Part shown: in pieces, positions 1-9,864 of the stretch | Layout: each line of letters opens with the position of its first letter | Numbering within the stretch: the first letter of the stretch is position 1 | NCBI GenBank assembly: GCA_016868255.1 | Contig: VGHN01000002.1 | Location: 62,001-126,000 of the forward strand | DNA length: 64,000 nucleotides | Source of the DNA: Betaproteobacteria bacterium | GTDB lineage: Bacteria; Pseudomonadota; Gammaproteobacteria; Burkholderiales; Burkholderiaceae_A | Direction of reading: 5' to 3' | Translations under genes and position numbers: made by a program | Notes under the pieces: generated by a model | Databases searched by the model: none | What the model saw: the letters and a program-made list of their open reading frames with translations, nothing else | Told to the model about the DNA's origin: nothing

Positions 1-1470
1 AAGACGGCCGAGGAGCGACTCGGCGATGAGCTTGTGGGTGCGGTGATCACGGTGCCTGCTTATTTTGACGATGCCCAACGGCAGGCCACCAAAGATGCGG
101 CCCAGTTGGCGGGGCTCCATGTGCTTCGGCTAATCAATGAGCCCACCGCAGCGGCACTGGCCTATGGGCTGGAGACTGGCGCCGAAGGCCTCTATGCCGT
201 CTACGACCTGGGCGGTGGGACGTTCGATATCTCGATTCTGCGTTTGCGAAAGGGAGTCTTTGAGGTCGTGGCCACTGCGGGTGATCCGGAGTTGGGTGGC
301 GATGATTTCGACGAACGACTCGCATTGCACTGGCTCGAGGGCTGGGGCATTGATCGTGCGGGTCTCTCTGCGTCGGAGTGGCGATCTCTTCTTCGGCTGG
401 CCCGAAGAGTCAAGGAGATGCTCTCAACCCTATCCTCCGACACCGAGCGGATTTCAGAGGCCTGGCCCCGAGAGAGTGGCAACCGTCCCCTGGCAATGAT
501 CAGTCGCAAGGAGTTCGATGCGCTCACCGCAGACCTCGTGGATCGAACGCTGGCGGTATGCCGACAAGCCATGGCCGATGCCAAGTTGTCGGTGAAGGAG
601 ATTCAAGGCGTGGTGTTGGTCGGTGGTTCGACTCGACTGCTGAGCGTTCGCCGATCCGTCGAGGCCTTGTTCGGGCAGAAGGCCAAATCGGATATCCATC
701 CCGATGAGGTGGTTGCCGTGGGGGCCGCGTTGCAGGCCAATCTTCTTGCTGGCAATCGTGCCTCTGGCGATGATTGGCTTCTGCTCGATGTCCTTCCACT
801 AAGCCTTGGTCTTGAGACCATGGGGGGGCTTGTCGAGCGAATCATCCCAAGGAATACGCCCATTCCCGTGGCCCGTGCCCAGGAGTTCACGACTTATCAA
901 GACGGTCAGGCTGCAATGGCGCTTCATGTGGTGCAGGGAGAGCGTGAACTGGTCTCTGAGTGCCGCTCATTGGCCCGGTTCGAGCTTCGGGGCATTCCGG
1001 CCATGACCGCTGGTGCGGCCCGAATTCGAGTGCACTTTCAGGTCGATGCCGATGGCCTTTTGCAGGTCAGCGCCCAAGAGAAGACCACCGGCGTCTCCTC
1101 AAGTATCGAGGTCAAACCTTCGTATGGACTCAGCGAGACGGAGATCGCGAGCATGCTTGAGGATGCGTTTTCGCATGCCAAGGATGACATGGCCGCAAGG
1201 GCCCTTCGTGAACAGCAGGTCGAGACCCAGCAGCTTCTGCAGGCGCTGGACGCAGCACTCGAGGCCGATGGCGACCTGCTCAGTGCCGAGGAGCGGTTTG
1301 CGGTGGAGCAGGCCATTCGGGCCTGTCGTAATTTCTGCGGTGGTTCCGACCTACAGGCCCTTCGTCAGGCAACGGAGCGACTCACTCGTCTGACCGACCC
1401 ATTTGCTGAGCGCCGAATGGACCGTGCTGTCGGAATGGCGCTGGCCGGACAATCAATCGACAAGTTCTAA
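1..1470 (+). CDS. hscA: Fe-S assembly Hsp70 chaperone HscA (5' truncated by window edge)
   Basis: Partial Hsp70-type chaperone, open in frame from base 1, so the true start lies upstream; the internal GTG at 34 is not a start. The visible 489 codons carry the second half of the nucleotide-binding domain, including [11 protein letters not shown] and the phosphate loop DLGGGTFD near fragment residue 70, then the substrate-binding domain and helical lid. HscA with HscB helps transfer Fe-S clusters from the scaffold IscU in the cytoplasm. DnaK is the alternative, but the divergent substrate-binding domain and the fdx gene 2 bp downstream identify the isc-type chaperone. Confidence 0.95.
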   Translation, partial: KTAEERLGDELVGAVITVPAYFDDAQRQATKDAAQLAGLHVLRLINEPTAAALAYGLETGAEGLYAVYDLGGGTFDISILRLRKGVFEVVATAGDPELGGDDFDERLALHWLEGWGIDRAGLSASEWRSLLRLARRVKEMLSTLSSDTERISEAWPRESGNRPLAMISRKEFDALTADLVDRTLAVCRQAMADAKLSVKEIQGVVLVGGSTRLLSVRRSVEALFGQKAKSDIHPDEVVAVGAALQANLLAGNRASGDDWLLLDVLPLSLGLETMGGLVERIIPRNTPIPVARAQEFTTYQDGQAAMALHVVQGERELVSECRSLARFELRGIPAMTAGAARIRVHFQVDADGLLQVSAQEKTTGVSSSIEVKPSYGLSETEIASMLEDAFSHAKDDMAARALREQQVETQQLLQALDAALEADGDLLSAEERFAVEQAIRACRNFCGGSDLQALRQATERLTRLTDPFAERRMDRAVGMALAGQSIDKF

Positions 1471-1472
1471 TC

Positions 1473-1811
1473 ATGCCGAAAATTAAAGTCTTTCCCCATG
1501 CCGATGTCTGTCCCCATGGCGCGGAGTTTGAGCTCAAGGAGGGAGAGAATCTCTGTGAGGCGCTCTTGGCCAACGGCGTTGAGATTGAGCATGCCTGCGA
1601 GATGAGTCGTGCATGCACAACCTGCCATGTGATTGTGCGTCAGGGCTTCAATAGCCTTGCGGCCCCCGACGAAGACGAAGACGATTTGCTGGACCGCGCA
1701 TGGGGGCTAACCGCCCAGTCTCGACTCTCTTGCCAAGTGAATGTGGCCCAGCAAGACCTCGAGATTGAAATTCCTCGCTACACCATTAATCACGCCCGAG
1801 AGAACCACTAG
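1473..1811 (+). CDS. fdx: [2Fe-2S] ferredoxin of the isc operon
   Basis: Adrenodoxin-type ferredoxin of 112 residues, the usual length for isc ferredoxins. Cluster ligands are Cys42, Cys48, Cys51 and Cys87 (CX5CX2C...C). It supplies electrons for Fe-S cluster assembly by IscS/IscU. The start follows the hscA stop by 2 bp, so the two genes are surely co-transcribed. In most Burkholderiales iscX comes next; here the following gene is lysS on the opposite strand, so iscX is absent at this locus. Confidence 0.96.
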   Translation: MPKIKVFPHADVCPHGAEFELKEGENLCEALLANGVEIEHACEMSRACTTCHVIVRQGFNSLAAPDEDEDDLLDRAWGLTAQSRLSCQVNVAQQDLEIEIPRYTINHARENH

Positions 1812-1845
1812 CCCTTCGAACTGCTTACTCCTCTCTTCGAAGGGC
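1811..1845. terminator. Convergent hairpin between fdx and lysS
   Basis: A perfect 10-bp inverted repeat (GCCCTTCGAA / TTCGAAGGGC) with a 15-nt loop lies exactly where the convergent fdx and lysS genes end. One arm starts at the last base of the fdx stop codon and the other lies within the last lysS codons. No clear T-run follows on either strand, so it may be a bidirectional transcript-end hairpin rather than a canonical intrinsic terminator. Confidence 0.5.
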
Positions 1846-3327
1846 GGGGAAGAGAATTACATCGCGAATGCTCGGGCTGTCGGTCAGTAGCATCACCAGA
1901 CGATCGATGCCGATGCCGCATCCGCCGGCGGGCGGCATACCGACCTCCAGGGCTCGGATGTAATCCGCATCGAAGAACATGGCTTCTTCATCGCCGGCCT
2001 TTTTCGCGGCCACCTGCGCATGGAAGCGTGCAGCCTGGTCCTCGGGATCGTTGAGCTCGGAAAACCCATTGGCAATCTCTCGGCCGGTGATAAAGAGTTC
2101 GAAACGCTCGGTGATGGTTGGGTCTCGGTCGGAGGCCCGGGCCAGCGGCGACACCTCCACGGGGTAGTCGATGATGAAGGTCGGGTTCCAGAGCTTTGAT
2201 TCCGCGACCTCTTCAAACAATGCGAGTTGAAGTGCGCCCAGTCCCGCGTGAGACAGCGGGGACTTGGTGCAATCCACGCCATGCTTGCCGAGCCGCTGGC
2301 GAAGCCAGGTCGCATCGTGCAGCATCTCATTCGAAATGCTTGGGTCATGGCGCACGATGGCCTGCTCGATGGTCAGCCGCTCAAACGGCTTTTCGAGGTC
2401 AACGGTTTGTCCCGCATAACTCAGCTGCGCCGAGCCCGTGGTGGCCACTGCAAGGTGGCGAAGGATTGATTCAGTGAAATCCATGATCCAGGCGTAGTCG
2501 GTGTAGGCCGCATAGAACTCCATCATGGTGAATTCGGGGTTGTGACGCGGGCTCAGGCCTTCGTTTCTGAAGTTGCGATTGACCTCATAAACGCGCTCGA
2601 AGCCACCGACCAAGAGCCGCTTCAGGTAAAGCTCAGGCGCAATGCGCAGGAACATGTCTTGGTGCAGGGCGTTGTGGTGGGTGACGAAAGGCTTGGCCGC
2701 TGCGCCTCCGGGAATGGCATGCAGCATGGGCGTTTCCACCTCTAAGAAGCCATGCTCGGACATGAAGCCGCGCAGAGAGGTGAGGGCCTTGGAACGGGTG
2801 GTGAAGACGCGACGGCTGTCTGGATTGACCACCAAGTCGATGTAGCGCTGGCGATACCGAATCTCCATGTCACTGAGTCCATGGAACTTGTCGGGCAGGG
2901 GGCGCAGGCTTTTGGTGATCATGCGAATAGCGCTGCAGCGAACCGAGAGTTCGCCCTTCATTGTCTTGAAGAGCTCACCTTTGGCCTCGATGATGTCGCC
3001 AAGGTCCCAGTGCTTGATCTCCTCGTGGGCCTCCACACCCACGCCGTCGTCGTTGATGTAGAGCTGCAGCCGTCCCGTTGAATCCTGGAGGGTGAGAAAA
3101 CTGGCCTTTCCCTGAACCCGCTTGAGCATGATGCGTCCTGCCAGGCAGACCGACACCTTCTCGGACTCGAGGGTCTCGCGGGTGTGTGACTCAAACCGCT
3201 CGAGCAAGGGTGCTGCATGGTGAGTGGGCCGCACGCCATTGGGAAATGCAGGCGCGTTGCGCTCGCGAAGGGCAGCGAGCTTGGCGCGTCGCTCGGCAAT
3301 AATCTGATTGTCGTCGGAGGTGCTCAT
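1825..3327 (-). CDS. lysS: Lysyl-tRNA synthetase, class II
   Basis: Full-length class II lysyl-tRNA synthetase of 500 residues. An N-terminal OB-fold anticodon-binding domain (about 60-150) precedes the catalytic domain. Motif 2 ([15 protein letters not shown]) sits near residue 262 and motif 3 ([11 protein letters not shown]) near 470. It charges tRNA-Lys in the cytoplasm. It is the last gene of a leftward operon, starting 6 bp after the prfB stop, and its last codons overlap the convergent hairpin shared with fdx. Confidence 0.97.
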   Translation of the reverse strand: MSTSDDNQIIAERRAKLAALRERNAPAFPNGVRPTHHAAPLLERFESHTRETLESEKVSVCLAGRIMLKRVQGKASFLTLQDSTGRLQLYINDDGVGVEAHEEIKHWDLGDIIEAKGELFKTMKGELSVRCSAIRMITKSLRPLPDKFHGLSDMEIRYRQRYIDLVVNPDSRRVFTTRSKALTSLRGFMSEHGFLEVETPMLHAIPGGAAAKPFVTHHNALHQDMFLRIAPELYLKRLLVGGFERVYEVNRNFRNEGLSPRHNPEFTMMEFYAAYTDYAWIMDFTESILRHLAVATTGSAQLSYAGQTVDLEKPFERLTIEQAIVRHDPSISNEMLHDATWLRQRLGKHGVDCTKSPLSHAGLGALQLALFEEVAESKLWNPTFIIDYPVEVSPLARASDRDPTITERFELFITGREIANGFSELNDPEDQAARFHAQVAAKKAGDEEAMFFDADYIRALEVGMPPAGGCGIGIDRLVMLLTDSPSIRDVILFPALRREE

Positions 3328-3333
3328 TGCTGC

Positions 3334-4438
3334 CTAAACTCCTTGTTTGAGGCTGGCCTCGATAAAGGGATCGAGATCGCCATCCAGAACCTTCTGTGTA
3401 TTGGAAATTTCAACGCTCGTTCTCAGGTCCTTAATGCGGGACTGGTCTAGTACGTAGCTTCGAATCTGATGACCCCAGCCGACGTCGGTCTTGCTGTCTT
3501 CCAACTTCTGTTGCTCTGCCATTCGCTTTCGCATCTCGTGCTCGAACAGACGCGACTTCAGCATCTTCCAAGCCTCATCGCGATTGCGATGTTGCGAGCG
3601 GTCGTTCTGACACTGCACCACAATACCCGTGGGGACGTGGGTGAGGCGCACAGCGGAGTCGGTCTTATTAATATGCTGGCCACCGGCCCCGGAGGCCCGA
3701 TAGGTGTCTGTGCGGACATCCGCGGGGTTGACCTCAATCTCAATCGAATCGTCCACCTCGGGATAGACAAAGATGGACGCGAATGAGGTGTGTCGCCCGC
3801 CGCTTGAATCGAAGGGGGACTTGCGAACCAGCCGGTGCACACCGGTCTCGGTGCGCAGGAATCCGAAGGCATAGTCGCCGGAAATCTTGATGGAGGCTGA
3901 TTTGATGCCTGCGACATCGCCGTCGGAGACCTCAAGGAGCTCGGCTTTCAAGCCCTTTCGTTCACAGTAACGCAGGTATTGGCGCAGGAGCATGGAGGCC
4001 CAGTCACAGGCCTCGGTTCCGCCCGCACCCGCTTGAATGTCAAGAAAGCAGTTCGACGGATCGGATGGGTTCGAAAACATCCGACGAAACTCCATGGTGC
4101 CAACCCGTTCGGCCAGCGACGCAGCATCGGACTCGACCGCGAGTATGGTCTCTTCGTCTTGCTCATCCCGGGCAATATCGAAGAGTTCTCTGGCGGCCTC
4201 AATCTCTCGGCCCAAATCTCGAAGCCGAATGACAACGTCCTCTAAAAGCTTCTTCTCGCGTCCAAGCTCTTGCGCGCGCTTGGGGTCGTCCCAGAGTTTG
4301 GGGTCTTCGCTTAACTGCTCGACTTCGGCGAGTTGCTTGGTCTTTGCATCGAAGTCAAAGATACCTCCGAAGATCGCTGGTTCGCGACTGGAGGTCGTTG
4401 ATGGTTAGGTCAATCTGGTTGATGCGTTCGGGTTCCAT
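3334..4438 (-). CDS. prfB: Peptide chain release factor 2, made by programmed +1 frameshift
   Basis: RF2 recognises UGA and UAA stop codons and releases the peptide. The gene is split: ATG at 4438 opens a 27-codon frame ending CTT TGA (4360-4355). Reading then moves +1 (GAC at 4356-4354) into a 340-residue frame that ends at 3334, giving about 367 residues, close to the E. coli length. The RF2 codon-recognition tripeptide SPF and the catalytic GGQ (AGGQHIN) are both present. An annotation that ignores the frameshift would start at 4215 and lose about 75 residues. It lies between recJ and lysS in one operon. Confidence 0.96.
4354..4368 (-). promoter_or_regulatory. prfB: RF2 autoregulatory +1 frameshift signal
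   Basis: On the minus strand an internal Shine-Dalgarno-like GGAGGT stands just upstream of the slippery CTTTGAC. This is the conserved recoding signal by which low RF2 levels promote +1 slippage at the in-frame UGA. The CTT is codon 27 and the TGA codon 28 of the zero frame. Confidence 0.95.
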
Positions 4439-4447
4439 TTGCTCATT

Positions 4448-6202
4448 TTACTGTGTTGGGCATTGCGCCTCTCGAACCAGAAGCTGAAGCCTCTCAATGC
4501 CTTGCCAGTCATTGATTCCGAGCTCGTAGGCCAACTCCACCTCGCCCGAGGGGTCGATAGGGGCATTGAACCAGATGGCCTCGAATCGGTGGGCCGGGGC
4601 GTCCACCGGAACGAGGTCGAGCCGCAGGTGCTTTTCCTTGAGCAAACGCTTTTGCGATACACGGAAGTGACCGTGGAAGACTGGGGTTGGAAAACCCTGG
4701 CCCCAGACGATTTTGGAAATGGCACGGGCAAGCTCCAGGGTGTGCTCTTCGGCACGGAGTGTCCCGTCGGTTGGCAGTGTCTCATCAAACAGGGACGGGT
4801 CGGCAAACTCCGCGAGTGCATCAAGGAATGCCTCTTCAAAATGCTTGAGGCGATCTGGGGAGAGGCTCAGCCCCGCTGCCATGGCATGGCCACCGAATGT
4901 GCGGATGAGGCCCGGGTGCATTGTGTCCACGCGCTCGAGAACGTCTCGCAGGTGGATTCCTGGAATGGAGCGACCCGATCCCTTCAAGAGTCCCGATTGC
5001 TCATCTCTTGCGAACACCAGGGCAGGCCGATTTACGCGGTCCTTGATCTTGCTTGCGATGAGGCCGACAACGCCTTGGTGCCAGCCTTCGTCGTAGAGGA
5101 TGATGGCCGACTGGTCCTGCAGATCGGTGCGCTCATCGATCTGTCGAATGGCCTGCGCACGGGTGTCCTCTTCAATGCTGCGACGCTCGCGATTCAGAGC
5201 CTCCAAGCTCTGCGCAAGGCCTGCTGCCTCCTCGGGGTTGTCACTCAGTAGGCAGCGTATTCCAATCGACATGTCGACCAGGCGACCCGCTGCATTGAGC
5301 CTTGGTCCGATGGAGAAACCCAAGTCCGAGGCCTGCGCCGAACGCCAGTCCCGGCCTGATTGTTCAAATAGGGAGCGAATGCCCACGGGCATGACGCCCT
5401 TGCGGATTCTCTGCAGGCCGCTGGCCACCAGTCGCCGGTTGTTCGCATCGAGGGGGACCAGGTCTGCAACCGTGCCCAAGGCCACCAGTGGAAGCAAGTC
5501 ATCGAGTCGCGGTGGGTCTCTGGGGAAGATGGGCTTCTCGTTCGGGGTTCGATTGTTGTTGCGTTGGGTGAGAACAGCTCGGGTGGCCATAATGAGATAG
5601 AAGGCCACGCCGACCCCTGCAAGCGATTTACTGAGAAATGTGCAGCCCGGCAGTTGGGGGTTGATGATCAGACTGTTGGGAAGTTGTTGGCCTGGAAGAT
5701 GGTGATCGGTGACCAGCACCTGGTAGCCGGCCCTCTGTGCGGCGGCCACACCTTCGATGCTCGATATGCCGTTGTCAACGGTGATGATCCAGTTGGGCTT
5801 CGGATCGGTGAAGATCGAATTGGCATGCTCGACCAGGGCTGGGCTTAGGCCGTAGCCAAATCGAAATCGGTCGGGCACGAGAAAGTCGACTCGACCGCCG
5901 AGTTTGCGCAGGCCTCTGACCATCACTGCTGTGGCGGTGGCACCGTCGGCATCGTAGTCGCCAATGATTAGAAACGAATCGCCCTTGAGGATCGCGTCGG
6001 CCAAAAGGTTCGCGGCCTCATTGGTGTTGCTCAGGCTGCTCGGCGGGAGCAGTCGAGTGAGCGCCTCATCGAGATCTTGGGCCTCATTCACCCCCCGGGC
6101 AGCGAGGCACCGTGCAAGTGGGGCCGGGTAGCCGTCTTGCATTAAGCGCTCGAGCGCCTGCGGCTCGGGTTGACGATCGACAAATGCCCTGGGTCTATGC
6201 AT
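4448..6202 (-). CDS. recJ: Single-stranded-DNA 5'-3' exonuclease RecJ
   Basis: DHH-family exonuclease of 584 residues, normal length. Metal-binding motifs are visible in order: GDYDADGATA near residue 83, TDHH near 160, and the DHHA1 motif GGHAMAAG near 415. It degrades 5' single-stranded ends in RecFOR recombination, mismatch repair and base excision repair. It ends 9 bp before the prfB start and overlaps the upstream RpfE-type gene by 8 bp, so the three are translated from one message. Confidence 0.97.
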   Translation of the reverse strand: MHRPRAFVDRQPEPQALERLMQDGYPAPLARCLAARGVNEAQDLDEALTRLLPPSSLSNTNEAANLLADAILKGDSFLIIGDYDADGATATAVMVRGLRKLGGRVDFLVPDRFRFGYGLSPALVEHANSIFTDPKPNWIITVDNGISSIEGVAAAQRAGYQVLVTDHHLPGQQLPNSLIINPQLPGCTFLSKSLAGVGVAFYLIMATRAVLTQRNNNRTPNEKPIFPRDPPRLDDLLPLVALGTVADLVPLDANNRRLVASGLQRIRKGVMPVGIRSLFEQSGRDWRSAQASDLGFSIGPRLNAAGRLVDMSIGIRCLLSDNPEEAAGLAQSLEALNRERRSIEEDTRAQAIRQIDERTDLQDQSAIILYDEGWHQGVVGLIASKIKDRVNRPALVFARDEQSGLLKGSGRSIPGIHLRDVLERVDTMHPGLIRTFGGHAMAAGLSLSPDRLKHFEEAFLDALAEFADPSLFDETLPTDGTLRAEEHTLELARAISKIVWGQGFPTPVFHGHFRVSQKRLLKEKHLRLDLVPVDAPAHRFEAIWFNAPIDPSGEVELAYELGINDWQGIERLQLLVREAQCPTQ

Positions 6203-7334
6203 CTTGAACGCTTGTGTTGTTGGGGATCACAAGACGCGATGGCCAGGCCGACAGCGAGGCCACTCGTTTCCCGATGAGTCCCCTTAATCGATGCCGCAGG
6301 TGAGTCGACTGAGCAGGAGTGATCACCAGAGACTCCCATGCATCGACCAGCAGCAGGCTATCGATTTCGCCCTCTGCTAGGTCAGCCAGCGTGTCGCGCC
6401 ACTCGGTCGCCCATGCATCGATTGGATGCAGCGAGGGATTCAGGGCGATGGCGCTCGTTTTAATCTTGGGAGAGAGTCCAATTGAACCCAGAAGCGCTTG
6501 AAGGCCTGCAATCCAGGGCTCTGTGCCCAATTCCGCCTCTGGGTCTACCGCGTTCGCAGGCATGAGGGGAGGCGACTTGCTCCCAGCCGCCGGCAAGGCA
6601 CCCCATCCCCAGGCCCAGACCATGGTGGCACCACCGGTAAGCGGATCGCCATTCTCTGGCGTGAGTTGATCCCAGGTCATTTGAATCTCGTTGCTCAGAC
6701 GTCGCCACCAGGCCGCATCGCTCCCCAATACAGGGTAATCCGGCAGGTGTGCATTCATGAGGCAGCGCGGGTGGGCGGCTGCAAGTTCAACATTTCGATT
6801 GGCAACAAAGTAGTAGCGGCCCGACGGGGCGCGTTCGATTCGAACGCCATGCGTGTGCAGGGTCTCTTCAATGGCATTGAGGTAGTGTGGATCGATCTCA
6901 AGGCGGTCGGAGACAAATGAGAGGCCCACTTGTTGGGGGCTCATTTGAAGCTTCGCCAACCGGAGGGGCGCCCAAGACTCTCCATCCTTCGGCATGAGCC
7001 CGTCACCGAGGGCGGAAATGGCGCCCCAGGGAAGGCGACCCCGTTCGTTTAATGCAAAAAAATCTGGAAAGCGCCTTGAGATGGATTCCTCCATCCAAGC
7101 AAACTCGACCGAGGGGGCGCACTCGGGGGATGTTTTCCAGTGATCGACCGTTGCCTGCGTTAGGCGAAGAAGGGTGTCCGATTCGGCCGCGGGCAGCGAG
7201 GGCTCCCGGGCATCGGATTCTTTGAGCCGGCGCCCCAGTGTTTCCGCCTCTGCGGCCGATAGAAGAGCGTCCCGAAGGATGACCAGTCGGCATTCTCCGG
7301 TCATCCAGGGCGATGCGGTTTGCGAGTGGATCAT
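6195..7334 (-). CDS. RpfE-type conserved protein (COG4255-like)
   Basis: A 379-residue protein with no recognised catalytic motif. Its middle part (about 200-290) has the hallmark of the family annotated as 'RpfE-type regulatory protein' or phosphoglycerate-mutase-like: W..RL.NE.QM, then a Trp-rich strand, here VWAWGWGAL. In Xanthomonas the rpfE gene also lies beside recJ, prfB and lysS, which supports the assignment. No signal peptide or membrane segment is seen, so it is probably cytoplasmic. It is first in the operon and overlaps recJ by 8 bp. The biochemical role is unknown. Divergent from lolC with 37 bp between. Confidence 0.7.
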   Translation of the reverse strand: MIHSQTASPWMTGECRLVILRDALLSAAEAETLGRRLKESDAREPSLPAAESDTLLRLTQATVDHWKTSPECAPSVEFAWMEESISRRFPDFFALNERGRLPWGAISALGDGLMPKDGESWAPLRLAKLQMSPQQVGLSFVSDRLEIDPHYLNAIEETLHTHGVRIERAPSGRYYFVANRNVELAAAHPRCLMNAHLPDYPVLGSDAAWWRRLSNEIQMTWDQLTPENGDPLTGGATMVWAWGWGALPAAGSKSPPLMPANAVDPEAELGTEPWIAGLQALLGSIGLSPKIKTSAIALNPSLHPIDAWATEWRDTLADLAEGEIDSLLLVDAWESLVITPAQSTHLRHRLRGLIGKRVASLSAWPSRLVIPNNTSVQDA

Positions 7335-7371
7335 GGACTAAGTATCGCAAACACTGTGGCACACTCCCGCC

Positions 7372-8610
7372 ATGCGATTTGAACTCCAAGTGGGCCTTCG
7401 GTATACCCGGGCAGGGCGTGGCCGCGGCTTTGTGAGTTTCATTTCCGCAATGGCAACCATTGGCATTGCGTTGGGTGTGGCCGCCCTGATTATTGTCATG
7501 TCGGTAATGAATGGATTTCAGAAAGAAGTCCGAGATCGCATGCTCAATGTGCTCTCTCACTTGGAGTTGGTTGTTGGTGACCCAGACACCGAATCCCTTG
7601 GCAAGGCCCAGTCCATTCTGTCTGCGAGGCCCGAGGTCACGGGGTCGGCTCCATTTGTGCTGGGTCAGGCCATGTCGATTCGCGGCGATGAGATGCGCGG
7701 CGTCTTGGTGCGTGGGGTCGATCCCACGCGTGAGCCGGAGGTCACCCCGATCCTCTCGCGGCTCGATGCCGGCGAGTTAAGTGCACTCGGTAAGCGCCGC
7801 TTTGGTGTTGTGATTGGAAGAGAGCTGGCGATATCTCGAGGCATTGGCGTGGGTCAAGCCTTGACGCTGGTCACAGCAGACTCCGCATCGGGGCCAACAG
7901 GATTGCTCCCTCGGATGAAGGCCTTTGAAGTGGTGGGGATCTTCTCTTCTGGCCACTACGAATACGACAGCTCATTGGTATTCATCAGTCAGCAGGATGC
8001 CGCGGCCTTCTTCCGCGCGCAAGCAGTCTACGGGGTGCGAGCTCGACTTCAGGATATGTATGCCGCACCTCTGTTGGCATCGGAGATCTCGGCCCAACTG
8101 CCCATGGGCATGTTGGTGCGCGACTGGACACGTGAGAACCGCAACTGGTTTGCGGCCGTTCAGCTAGAGAAGCGAATGATGTTCATTATCTTGACGCTGA
8201 TCATTGCTGTGGCGGCATTTAATCTGGTCTCGATGCTTGTGATGACCGTAATGGACAAGCGCTCAGACATTGCAATTCTCCGAACCCTGGGGGCGCAGCG
8301 CAATTCGATTCTTGCGATATTCGTTCTTCAGGGCGCCACGCTTGGTGTTATTGGTGTGTTGATGGGTCTGATTCTCGGTGTTGCTGGGGCCCTGAATATT
8401 GGTGAGATTGTTGCCACTGTCGAGGCCTGGTTTGGGTTTCAGGTGCTGCCGCAGGGGATCTATCTCATCAATCAATTGCCCTCAGACCTCCGAATTTCGG
8501 ATGTCACACAGGTGGGTCTGGTGAGCCTGGGGCTCTCGCTCCTCTCCACGGTCTATCCAAGCTGGAAGGCGGCGAGCCTTGATCCCGCGGAGGCATTGCG
8601 TCATGACTGA
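7372..8610 (+). CDS. lolC: Lipoprotein-releasing ABC transporter permease LolC/E
   Basis: Inner-membrane permease of the Lol system (412 residues), which extracts lipoproteins from the inner membrane for transfer to LolA. It has one N-terminal membrane helix (about 20-45), a periplasmic MacB-like domain (about 50-260) and three C-terminal helices (about 265-400). One LolC/E-type gene is followed directly by lolD, with no second permease gene beside it. The lolD start overlaps its end by 8 bp (ATGACTGA). Confidence 0.93.
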   Translation: MRFELQVGLRYTRAGRGRGFVSFISAMATIGIALGVAALIIVMSVMNGFQKEVRDRMLNVLSHLELVVGDPDTESLGKAQSILSARPEVTGSAPFVLGQAMSIRGDEMRGVLVRGVDPTREPEVTPILSRLDAGELSALGKRRFGVVIGRELAISRGIGVGQALTLVTADSASGPTGLLPRMKAFEVVGIFSSGHYEYDSSLVFISQQDAAAFFRAQAVYGVRARLQDMYAAPLLASEISAQLPMGMLVRDWTRENRNWFAAVQLEKRMMFIILTLIIAVAAFNLVSMLVMTVMDKRSDIAILRTLGAQRNSILAIFVLQGATLGVIGVLMGLILGVAGALNIGEIVATVEAWFGFQVLPQGIYLINQLPSDLRISDVTQVGLVSLGLSLLSTVYPSWKAASLDPAEALRHD

Positions 8611-9280
8611 TCGCGTCTTGCTCGCGGCCACCGGACTCGAGAAGGTATTCCGCGACGGTCCGCGCGAGGTTCGTCCCTTTCCCGCGGTTGATCTTCGATT
8701 GAATCGTGGCGAGACGCTCGCAGTGGTGGGTCCGTCGGGGTCTGGCAAGAGCACCTTGCTGCAGCTTTTGGGAGGCCTCGATACCCCGACTGCGGGGGAG
8801 ATTGTTTTTGAAGGAGAGTCGCTCGGCCGGATGGATGACCGCTCGAGGACCCTTATGCGAAATCGGTCGCTCGGCTTTGTCTACCAGTTCCACCATCTCT
8901 TGGGCGAATTCACTGCGCTCGACAATGTGGCCATGCCGCTGCTTGTTCGTCGTTTGGAAACTCGGCTCGCCCATGAGAGAGCCCAGGCCATATTGGACCG
9001 GGTCGGCTTGCATGCCAGGGCCTCGCACCGACCATCGGAGCTCTCGGGGGGGGAGCGTCAACGGGTGGCGCTGGCCAGGGCCTTGGTCACCGAGCCATCG
9101 CTTGTCTTGGCCGATGAGCCCACCGGCAATTTAGACCGAGATGCGGCCCGACTGGTGTTCGACTTGATGATTGAGCGGGTCAGGGACCAGTCTTCGGCGC
9201 TCATTGTTGTAACCCATGATGCCGAGTTGGCCTCGCGGTGCGACCGCATCTTTTCAATGCCCACTGCCGCTGCGGCTTAG
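8603..9280 (+). CDS. lolD: Lipoprotein-releasing ABC transporter ATPase LolD
   Basis: ATPase subunit partnered with LolC/E, 225 residues. Walker A is GPSGSGKST (43-51), the ABC signature LSGGERQR is near 142, and Walker B is LVLADEPTGNLD near 160. The ATG at 8603, overlapping the lolC stop, gives the normal LolD N-terminus; the longer in-frame reading from 8579 is not needed. Its last 27 bp overlap the end of the convergent DUF2062 gene. Confidence 0.95.
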   Translation: MTDRVLLAATGLEKVFRDGPREVRPFPAVDLRLNRGETLAVVGPSGSGKSTLLQLLGGLDTPTAGEIVFEGESLGRMDDRSRTLMRNRSLGFVYQFHHLLGEFTALDNVAMPLLVRRLETRLAHERAQAILDRVGLHARASHRPSELSGGERQRVALARALVTEPSLVLADEPTGNLDRDAARLVFDLMIERVRDQSSALIVVTHDAELASRCDRIFSMPTAAAA

Positions 9281-9841
9281 TCGCTGTGCTCGGCGCCTGC
9301 GGATTGCAAACCCCCAGCCGAAATAGCAGAGACCCCCTCCAATAATTGCCAAGAGGCTTGCCAGGGTGAGCACCCCGATGACCAGCGGCCATCCCATTGA
9401 GACCATCCAGCCAACAAGACTCCCCATCGATTCAAGAGGGCTCGCCAATGAGAAGTCGGGCGGCATTGGAACCCCAAGGGCTGTGGCCTGACCGGCGAAG
9501 GATTGGGTTGACCCAACCTGATCAACCATCCAAAGGCCCATATGAAGCGCGAGGAAGTAGAGCGGAAAGAATGTGATGGGGTTGGTGTAGAGGGTTACGA
9601 AGACGGCAAGCGGTGCGTTCCCACGAAGCCACCAGGCCACTAATCCTGCACTGACCATCTGAAATGGCGCGGGCAGAAGGCCACAGAAGAGTCCGGCCGC
9701 GGCACCAATCGAGACCGAGCGGCGATTGATGGTCCAAATGGCGGGGTGCTGCAAGAGTGGGGCAAGCCATCCCATTCCAGGCGAGGCAATTAACTCAGCT
9801 TGGCTGGGGAGTCTCTGTCGGATGGATTGCTTGATCGACAT
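9254..9841 (-). CDS. DUF2062 membrane protein
   Basis: A 195-residue integral membrane protein of the DUF2062 family. It has the typical core of a short basic N-terminus, then A.G.F.G..P..FQM and TNPITF near residues 55-95, followed by two long C-terminal hydrophobic segments and a basic tail. Its function is unknown. I chose ATG at 9841, since upstream extension only adds Pro/Arg-rich residues unlike the family. It is convergent with lolD (27-bp overlap) and divergent from tatD with 23 bp between. Confidence 0.85.
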   Translation of the reverse strand: MSIKQSIRQRLPSQAELIASPGMGWLAPLLQHPAIWTINRRSVSIGAAAGLFCGLLPAPFQMVSAGLVAWWLRGNAPLAVFVTLYTNPITFFPLYFLALHMGLWMVDQVGSTQSFAGQATALGVPMPPDFSLASPLESMGSLVGWMVSMGWPLVIGVLTLASLLAIIGGGLCYFGWGFAIRRRRAQRLSRSGSGH

Positions 9842-9864
9842 TGGCAAGATTGTAGAGTGTGGCG

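Noticed and set aside
34..1470. GTG at 34 as the start of hscA
   Set aside because: The frame stays open to base 1 and the preceding residues continue the Hsp70 ATPase fold; the gene is cut by the window edge.
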